From contig NZ_CP109009.1 of the NCBI RefSeq assembly GCF_036226685.1, positions 1,178,001 through 1,242,000 on the forward strand: DNA of 64,000 bases, given 5' to 3'. The number at the start of each line of letters is the position of its first letter. The stretch's first letter is position 1. Made by a program: the position numbers and the translations under genes. Origin of the DNA: Streptomyces sp. NBC_00690. Its GTDB lineage: Bacteria; Actinomycetota; Actinomycetes; Streptomycetales; Streptomycetaceae. The notes beneath the pieces are model-generated. The model was not told where the DNA came from, made no database searches, and saw only the letters and a program-made list of their open reading frames with translations. Positions 58,589 to 64,000 of this stretch are shown piece by piece.

Positions 58589-58633
58589 GTCAACCTTAGG
58601 TTGACACCCCATTGGCGTCAACCCAGGGTTGAC
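58589..58633. promoter_or_regulatory. Double palindromic operator of the HTH-Clp_N gene
   Basis: GTCAACCTTAGGTTGAC (58589-58605) and GTCAACCCAGGGTTGAC (58617-58633), both perfect palindromes except the odd centre base, 28 bp apart centre to centre. The first nearly touches the ATG at 58586 and includes the likely ribosome site. The layout mirrors the double site at 17969-18011. Confidence 0.75.
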
Positions 58634-58799
58634 ATGACTGTGCCCACCGCTGCCCAGCCGGGACGGGACCGAGGACGAAGCGTCGACACCTCCTCGATCG
58701 AGCGTGCAAACCCACCGAGGGCGCCGGCGACAAGGGAACGATGAGTCCGAGCGCCGGCGGGAGTCGGCCCTGCACCAGCCGCTACGAGGAGGAGACCCG

Positions 58800-59198
58800 A
58801 TGAGCGATGACACGGCGGAGATCACAGCCCTGGTCGAACGATGGGCTCGGGCGGTGCACGAGGGGGATCTGCCGGGGGTGCTCGCGGACCACACCGACGA
58901 CATCGTCATGTTCGACGTCCCCCCGCCCGAGCAAGGCGTTCGCGGCATCGACGCCTACCGGGCCACCTGGCCGCCCTTCTTCGACTGGCAGCGGCAAGGA
59001 GCCTGCTTCGAGATCGACACCATCGAGGTCACGGCCGGCGACCGGGTCGCCTTCGCCCAGGCACTGCTGCGCTGCGCCGACGCGGACACCCTCCGCACCG
59101 ACCCGGACCAACGGCTACGACTCACCCTGGGGTTCCGCAAGGAGGAAGGCCGTTGGCAGGTCGCCCACGAACACCACTCCTTCACCCTGCGCCCCTGA
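58800..59198 (+). CDS. NTF2-like / SnoaL-like protein
   Basis: 132 residues with a SnoaL/DUF4440-type cone fold: EITALVERWARAVHEGDLPG, VLADHTDDIVMFDVPPPEQG, AYRATWPPFFDWQRQGACFE and the ending GRWQVAHEHHSFTLRP. ATG at 58800 with GAGGAGG 7 bases upstream. Members include ketosteroid isomerase-like enzymes and ligand-binding proteins; no substrate can be given. Confidence 0.8.
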   Translation: MSDDTAEITALVERWARAVHEGDLPGVLADHTDDIVMFDVPPPEQGVRGIDAYRATWPPFFDWQRQGACFEIDTIEVTAGDRVAFAQALLRCADADTLRTDPDQRLRLTLGFRKEEGRWQVAHEHHSFTLRP

Positions 59199-59271
59199 TC
59201 GCGGCCGTCGGACCTGACGCAGGGGACAGACCTGACGCAGGGGACGGACCTCGCCCGCCCGTGCCGGCGTC

Positions 59272-59784
59272 CTACGAGCGGGTGCCCGGCGCCGTCGAAC
59301 CCACCGCCGACCCTGCGGGTTGGAACCACGATGGCCCACCGGCTATGGCCCGCTCCACCTGGAAACGCTCCCAGGGCGGCAGCACGGGCAGGGCGTCCAC
59401 GGCGAACCAGCCCACTTCCAGTGACTCGTCGTCGTTCACCCGCGCCTCACCTCCGATCGCACGGCAACGGAAGGTGATGTCGAGGTACTGACAGCAATCC
59501 CCGTTGGGGTAGATGACCGGCTTCGGCATCGCCCGGACCAGCGCCACGTTCTCGGGGACGCAGTGCACCGCGGTCTCCTCGTACACCTCGCGGACCGCAG
59601 TGTCCGCGGGTTCCTCACCCGGCTCGGGAATACCGCCGATGGTCGACCAACGTCCGTCGTCGGCGCGCCTGCCCAGCAGGACCCGTCCCCGTTCGTCGAA
59701 GACGACGGCGGACACTCCCGGCAACAACAACAGCTGGTGGCCCGCGTCTGCCCGAATGTCACGGATGAAGTCAGGGGTTCCCAT
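59272..59784 (-). CDS. Nudix hydrolase
   Basis: 170-residue Nudix-fold protein. The Nudix box G-x5-E-x7-REUxEExGU reads GGIPEPGEEPADTAVREVYE then ETAV. Flanks VSAVVFDERGRVLLGRRAD and YPNGDCCQYLDITFRCRAIG fit the fold. Substrate (a nucleoside diphosphate derivative) unknown. ATG at 59784 lies 9 bp after the stop of lnt, so the two leftward genes may be co-transcribed. Confidence 0.85.
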   Translation of the reverse strand: MGTPDFIRDIRADAGHQLLLLPGVSAVVFDERGRVLLGRRADDGRWSTIGGIPEPGEEPADTAVREVYEETAVHCVPENVALVRAMPKPVIYPNGDCCQYLDITFRCRAIGGEARVNDDESLEVGWFAVDALPVLPPWERFQVERAIAGGPSWFQPAGSAVGSTAPGTRS

Positions 59785-59793
59785 GGCGCGACC

Positions 59794-61410
59794 CTAACGC
59801 TCTTGAGTGCTTGCCTCGGAGCCGGCGGCGGCTCGGGCCGAACGCCGCACCCGCACCGCCTGGAGCGCGACCCGGCCGAGCCCCCCGGCCGCGAGGAGCA
59901 GCAGGATCGCCTCGGGCCAGAGGCCGAGCCGAGTGGCAGGAGTCAGCGAGGAGCGCAGCGGCACCTCGGCGACCAGGGCGTCCGGCGTGAACATCCGGGT
60001 CTTCTGGACGACCTTGCCGTCCGGCATGATCACGGCGCTGACTCCGCTGGTCACGGGAACGACCACGGACCGTCCGTGCTCGACCGCCCGCACCCGGGAC
60101 ATCGCCAACTGCTGGTACGTCATCTCGCTGCGGCCGAAGGTGGCGTTGTTGCTCGGTACCGAGATCAGCTGGGCGCCTTCCGTGACGGTGTCCCGCGCCA
60201 TGTCGTCGAAGGCGGCCTCGTAGCAGGTGACCAGACCGACCTTGGTGCCCGCGAGGTCGAAGACTCCCACCTCGTCCCCGGGCCCGAAGTCCCGGCGGAC
60301 CCGGTCGACATCCGAACTGAAGATCCGCACCACGGAGCGCATGGGAATGTACTCCCCGAACGGCTGCACATGGCGCTTGTCATAGGTGTTCACGGGGCCG
60401 CGCTCGGGGTCCCACTCGATGAGGGTGTTGCGGAGCTTGCCCGTGTCGGGTGTGAGCACCGCACCGACGACGGTGGGCACACCGATGGCCCGCACGGCCC
60501 GATCAATCTCGACCCGGGCGTCGGCGTTGCGGTAGGGATCAAGATCGGACGAGTTCTCCGGCCACAACACGAAGTCGGGCTGCGCCACCTTGCCGGCCTT
60601 CACATCGGCAGCAAGTTCCTCGGTGCGCCGTACGTGGTTGTCGAGGACCGCACGCCGTTGGGCGTTGAAGTCCAGCCCGAGCCGGGGCACGTTGCCCTGG
60701 ATCGCCGCGACCGTGGCGGTGCCGTCCTCGGCCGAGTCATCGACGAGGGGCAGCGCGGCCAGAGCGGCCGTGACGGGTACCAGCAGGCTCAGGAGCGCCG
60801 CGGCCATCGGCCCCCGGGGCAGGGCGCCACTGCGCCGGTACGCCACCACGCGACGCGCAGTTTCGAACAGACCGAACCCGCAGAGGACCACGGCGAACCC
60901 GAGGAGCGGTGTCCCGCCGAGCGCTGCGAGCGGTAGGAAGACCCCGTCGGCCTGCCCGAACGCCAGCTTCCCCCAGGGAAAACCCCCGAAGGGCACGCGC
61001 GCACGGGCGGCCTCGCCCAGGATCCAGACTCCAGCGGCCCAGACGGGCCAGGCCGGCAACCGGCTGACCAGGGCGATCCCAGCAGCTGCGGCAGCGATGA
61101 AGAGGGCTTCCACCGCGGCCAGTGCGATCCACGGAACGGGACCGACCTCCTCACCCGTCCAGATGAGGAGCGGCAGCAGGAACCCGAGGCCGGCGAGGTA
61201 GCCGAGACCGAAGGCGGCCCGGGCCCGACGCCCGTGGAGGCTCCAGCCGAGGAGGGCGATCGCGGGCACGGCGAGCCACCACAGCGGACGGGGCGGGAAG
61301 CTCAGATAGAGGAGGTACCCGGAGAGCGCGGCGGCGCCCGGCCGCATGAGTCGGCGGAGTAGCGACCGCCGCTCGATGTGGTCGGGCTGCGGGGCGTCGA
61401 CGGGTGTCAT
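59794..61410 (-). CDS. lnt: Apolipoprotein N-acyltransferase
   Basis: 538-residue membrane enzyme that adds the third fatty acid to lipoproteins. An N-terminal membrane part with about seven helices, then a carbon-nitrogen-hydrolase domain with the triad Glu285 (LWPENSSDL), Lys345 (YDKRHVQPFGEYIP) and Cys396 (LVTCYEAAFDD), and a C-terminal helix. ATG at 61410 after AGGTGAG; upstream frame not protein-like. Streptomyces usually have more than one lnt gene. It likely serves lipoproteins such as the one at 61596-62363 and the sortase at 2728. Co-oriented with the Nudix gene. Confidence 0.9.
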   Translation of the reverse strand: MTPVDAPQPDHIERRSLLRRLMRPGAAALSGYLLYLSFPPRPLWWLAVPAIALLGWSLHGRRARAAFGLGYLAGLGFLLPLLIWTGEEVGPVPWIALAAVEALFIAAAAAGIALVSRLPAWPVWAAGVWILGEAARARVPFGGFPWGKLAFGQADGVFLPLAALGGTPLLGFAVVLCGFGLFETARRVVAYRRSGALPRGPMAAALLSLLVPVTAALAALPLVDDSAEDGTATVAAIQGNVPRLGLDFNAQRRAVLDNHVRRTEELAADVKAGKVAQPDFVLWPENSSDLDPYRNADARVEIDRAVRAIGVPTVVGAVLTPDTGKLRNTLIEWDPERGPVNTYDKRHVQPFGEYIPMRSVVRIFSSDVDRVRRDFGPGDEVGVFDLAGTKVGLVTCYEAAFDDMARDTVTEGAQLISVPSNNATFGRSEMTYQQLAMSRVRAVEHGRSVVVPVTSGVSAVIMPDGKVVQKTRMFTPDALVAEVPLRSSLTPATRLGLWPEAILLLLAAGGLGRVALQAVRVRRSARAAAGSEASTQER

Positions 61411-61544
61411 GGTGGCGCTCACCTGCCGGAGTCTACGGCGAGTGCACGCTCGCCCGACGGGCTGGGCGGCCCGTGAGGGTGTCCGGCAGCGGGCGGGGCG
61501 ACCACAGCCCGATGGCAGGAAAGCCCTGCTGTGCGCAGTAAACG

Positions 61545-61589
61545 CACCGGTGCCGTACCACCCGACCCTGGGGCGGTACGGCACCGGTG
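61545..61589 (-). terminator. Terminator after the lipoprotein gene
   Basis: 15-bp perfect stem (61545-61559 with 61575-61589), 15-base loop, 6 bp after the lipoprotein stop. Confidence 0.75.
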
Positions 61590-61595
61590 TGCGGT

Positions 61596-62363
61596 TCAGC
61601 CGAGCTTCTTGACCTGGGCGTCGATGACCGCCTTGGGCTGGTCCGCCGAGCCGGCGAGGCTCTGCGCGAAGAAGCTGGCGACGATGCCGCCCTTGCGGAT
61701 GGCCACCAGATGCGCCGTGGACGGCTTGCCTTCCAGATCCACGCTGACGGTGTAGGCCACCGCCTCGTCACCGGCTGTGTACGAGGCCGGCTCCACCTTG
61801 GTGACCTTCACCTTCTCACCGGGGACGGTCACGGTGAGCCCGCCGGCACAGTCGGTGCCCGCCTTCTTGATCGCCGCGAGCACATCGGCCGCCTCCTGGC
61901 CCTCGTAGGAGGCGACGACATCACCGGTGATCGTGCCGGACAGGGCGTCCATGGCCGCCTTGAGCTTCTCCTCGGGCGAGGCGTCCTTCGCGGGGTCCTT
62001 CGGAATGCCCATGATCTTGCGTCCGGCCGATGCGGCGGGAGTGCCACCGGCACGCAGGGCCATGACGTCGACCAGGGGTGTGCACTCCGCCTTGTCGGCC
62101 TTGGTCCCCTTGGCTGCGACGAGATCCACCTTGCCGGCCGGAGTGATCTTGTGGTTGGGCAGGTCGGCCTGCTCCAGCATCAGCTTGTCCAACTCCGCCT
62201 GGGACAGCGCCTTGGCCGCCGGGGCGGCGGGTGCGCCCTTCGTTGCCTCCGACTTCGCCTTGTCCTTGGCTGCGGGCTCGTCGGAGCCGCACGCGGTCAC
62301 CAACAGGGCGAGCGAGAGTGCGGATGCGGCCAGGGCGGTACGGCGGACAGTGGTGCGACGCAT
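61596..62363 (-). CDS. Lipoprotein of unknown function
   Basis: 255 residues. Lipobox LVTACGSDE (Cys at about residue 25) after a cleavable signal; a Lys/Ala/Glu-rich linker (about 30-50); and a soluble domain of about 200 residues with two Cys (KAECTPLVDVMALRAGG and KKAGTDCAGGLTVTVPG). The end (AHLVAIRKGGIVASFFAQSL, DAQVKKLG) recalls a family of Streptomyces lipoproteins without known role. ATG at 62363. Divergent from the O-antigen-ligase-like gene. Confidence 0.75.
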   Translation of the reverse strand: MRRTTVRRTALAASALSLALLVTACGSDEPAAKDKAKSEATKGAPAAPAAKALSQAELDKLMLEQADLPNHKITPAGKVDLVAAKGTKADKAECTPLVDVMALRAGGTPAASAGRKIMGIPKDPAKDASPEEKLKAAMDALSGTITGDVVASYEGQEAADVLAAIKKAGTDCAGGLTVTVPGEKVKVTKVEPASYTAGDEAVAYTVSVDLEGKPSTAHLVAIRKGGIVASFFAQSLAGSADQPKAVIDAQVKKLG

Positions 62364-62715
62364 GAGAACGGCATTCCTTCGAGTCGATGAACGACGCTCC
62401 CCCCTCGGAATCGTCGTGGCCCGAATGTATGGCCCGCCGACGGCGAATGATCAACATACTGACCCCTCGCGGCGATTGTGATGGCAGCGCAATCGCACAT
62501 CCGCACAATCGAGATCCGGTTGTGTACAACCCTCCGAACGTTGTCCATATATGGGGTGCAACAGCCGATTCTGCGCCCCGCGGGCACCAGCACCCAAGCC
62601 CATCGATCTGGACTTCCCTCACCCCGGTCCACAAAAACCGTGTCCCTGCCGTTACCGTGTGGGCCGGCCCTGCGAAGACTCCGCGTCGAACCCGCAGGGC
62701 ATGGGGAGTTCCGTC
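62364..62715. other. AT-richer divergent region with a GGTTGT-GT-ACAACC palindrome
   Basis: 352 bp between the lipoprotein and the O-antigen-ligase-like gene. Contains GGTTGTGTACAACC (62518-62531), a shorter inverted repeat GCGATT/AATCGC (about 62472-62496), and CCATATATGG at 62544-62553. These may be promoter elements for either gene. No ORF supported. Confidence 0.5.
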
Positions 62716-63813
62716 ATGGATCGGGGGGTCGGCGGAGTGGCTGGACCGGGCGGGTACCGCAGACAGGAGCGGGGCAGGGCGGTCGATGTGGTCGGGGGCG
62801 TGATTCTCGGCGGCTGCGCCACCTGGTCGCTGATCAGCGCGGCCGGCCGCGATGCCAGACCCGAGGGCGTGCTCCTGGCCGTGTTCGCGGTGGCCGCGGG
62901 ATACGCCTGCGGGAGGATCAGCGGCACGCTCCTACCGGTGGGTGCAGCCTCTGCGGTCGCCGTGGCTGCGCTGTGCCTGGCGGTCGTCTCCCCGCACGGC
63001 GTACCGGGTGTGTACACGAGCACCCCCGTCCAACCCGGGCAGTTGGGAGCCACCGCCGGCCTGTTGGTGCTCGCCGCAGGCGCCGCCTGCGCCGCCGCGG
63101 CGGCAGCCGGCCCCGGGGCGACCCGTCTCCTGCTGCGCATATTCGCCTTCGCCGTCGTCTGTACGGCGGTCGCCCTGGCTTCGGTGACCGGTGCGGTGGC
63201 GGCAGCGGGCGTCCTGCTCTGCGCACTGGCCACCTCCCGCATGCAACGGCGGGCGATCGCGCTCCTGGGGCTCGCCCTGGCCGCCGCGCTGGTGACCGCC
63301 GTCTCATGGGGAGTGGCAAAGGACGCACTGCCCGACGGATTGACCGACTCGTTGAAGGGCGGACTGACTCATCACCGGGTGGCTCTGTGGCACGACGCGG
63401 TGGCCCTGGCGGAGGCCGATCCGGTACGGGGTGCGGGCCCGGGAGGCTTCGGAGTGCGGAGCACGACCGCCCTGGACTCGGTGGGCGCGGACGGCAAGCC
63501 CCATTCAGCGCCCCTGCAGCAGGCCGCCGAGCAGGGCGTGCCGGGAGTGGTCCTGCTCGCTACGGCATTCGGGTGGTTGCTGTACGGGTTGTGGCGCTCA
63601 CCACGGCCCACTCCCGTGGTGCTCAGCGCAGCGGCGGCACTGACGGCCCTGGCAGTGGTGGCATCGGCCAGCAACGCACTGAGCTTCGCCCCGGTGACCG
63701 CGGGGGCGGGGCTGCTCGCGGGACTGGCCACCGCACGGGTGGGGGTCGGTGACGTACGCGAGAGCGAGGGCAGGGCGTCACCGGCCGCACCGGGTCTGGC
63801 CTCGCGCGCATGA
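62716..63813 (+). CDS. O-antigen ligase-like membrane protein
   Basis: 365 residues, ATG at 62716 with GGGGAG 7 bases upstream. About nine membrane helices; the periplasmic loop typical of Wzy_C/WaaL proteins is represented by LTHHRVALWHDAVALAEADP then VRGAGPGGFGVRSTTALDSV, followed by LQQAAEQGVPGVVLLATAFG. This pattern is shared by polysaccharide ligases and polymerases. Function in Streptomyces cell-surface glycan synthesis is inference; no glycan cluster is adjacent. Confidence 0.82.
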   Translation: MDRGVGGVAGPGGYRRQERGRAVDVVGGVILGGCATWSLISAAGRDARPEGVLLAVFAVAAGYACGRISGTLLPVGAASAVAVAALCLAVVSPHGVPGVYTSTPVQPGQLGATAGLLVLAAGAACAAAAAAGPGATRLLLRIFAFAVVCTAVALASVTGAVAAAGVLLCALATSRMQRRAIALLGLALAAALVTAVSWGVAKDALPDGLTDSLKGGLTHHRVALWHDAVALAEADPVRGAGPGGFGVRSTTALDSVGADGKPHSAPLQQAAEQGVPGVVLLATAFGWLLYGLWRSPRPTPVVLSAAAALTALAVVASASNALSFAPVTAGAGLLAGLATARVGVGDVRESEGRASPAAPGLASRA

Positions 63814-63939
63814 CAGCCGGTCCAGCACGGGGACCGGGAATCGTGCGATGCAGAGCGCGCACGGCCGAGCAGAAGCACTCGAACCATCGGCGCGGGGCAT
63901 CGCCGGGGCAGCCCGATCCGTGCCGCCCAGCCGCCCGCC

Positions 63940-64000
63940 TCAGCCCTGGACGGCCGCCGCGTGGCCCGGATGCCCCGGAGTCAGCAGATCGCGCACGGCG
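63940..64000 (-). CDS. Partial CDS at right edge (C-terminal 19 residues)
   Basis: A frame reading leftward from the right edge ends in AVRDLLTPGHPGHAAAVQG and a TGA at 63940. It has no start in the window and is too short to identify. It could be the tail of a gene beginning beyond 64000. Confidence 0.3.
   Translation of the reverse strand, partial: AVRDLLTPGHPGHAAAVQG

Noticed and set aside
1..64000. tRNA, rRNA, insertion sequences, prophage or integrative-element ends
   Set aside because: No tRNA-like T-arm/acceptor pairs, transposase or integrase motifs were seen while reading both strands by eye; a scan with dedicated tools was not possible.

Overview
The window looks like a Streptomyces (or close relative) chromosome segment. 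It is very GC-rich and has strong third-position G/C in the genes and GTG starts. Typical markers are a gas-vesicle operon, a WhiB-family protein, multi-domain SpoIIE-type phosphatase, class E and F sortases, a DasR-type (dre) box before nagB, an IdeR/DmdR-type iron box and a DUF6629 membrane protein. I saw no rRNA, tRNA, insertion sequence, prophage or CRISPR array.

Layout. 1-0.8 kb: end of a leftward gas-vesicle operon (gvpO, gvpA). 1-12.9 kb: housekeeping and accessory genes (HhH-PHP phosphoesterase, VOC protein, lipoprotein sortase, PPK2, zinc alcohol dehydrogenase, tandem universal stress protein, TetR, an alpha/beta hydrolase with Cys in the nucleophile position, a membrane molybdopterin oxidoreductase, an amidohydrolase divergent from an XRE-cupin regulator). 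14-20 kb: VanW protein, small membrane protein, a two-gene HTH + Clp_N unit behind a double palindrome, a HAD phosphatase and an unknown conserved protein.

20.2-29.6 kb is the most interesting part. Two divergent cobalamin riboswitches flank the intergenic region 21.7-22.2 kb. The leftward one controls a secreted protein with an alpha/alpha-toroid followed by a DUF4430-type beta domain, the architecture of animal intrinsic factor and transcobalamin. The rightward one controls an overlapping five-gene operon: a 929-residue LAATG (sortase E-type) protein with one beta-like domain and two toroids, a membrane-anchored protein with only the beta-like domain, and the T, fused A-A and S parts of an ECF transporter. 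I read this as a B12 capture-and-import system built from intrinsic-factor-like modules. Consumers of B12, mutA-mutB-meaB (adenosylcobalamin-dependent methylmalonyl-CoA mutase and its G-protein chaperone), lie 12 kb further on at 41.3-46.4 kb.

29.9-46.4 kb also holds dhaK-dhaL-dhaM, a secreted membrane-anchored protein with a class F sortase, nagB, an aldehyde dehydrogenase, a WhiB gene with a small leader ORF, a nitrilase-family enzyme and VOC proteins. 46.5-64 kb holds an iron-box-preceded methyltransferase, a GH4 glycosidase, GNAT, APC permease, a GAF/PAS/SpoIIE phosphatase, an RpiR regulator next to an AT-rich pocket, a fused HTH-Clp_N protein (paralogue of the split pair at 17.3-18.0 kb, again behind two palindromes), NTF2-like and Nudix proteins, apolipoprotein N-acyltransferase, a lipoprotein and an O-antigen-ligase-like membrane protein. 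A partial reading frame leaves the right edge.

All assignments are from reading translated sequence and motifs; no database search was made.
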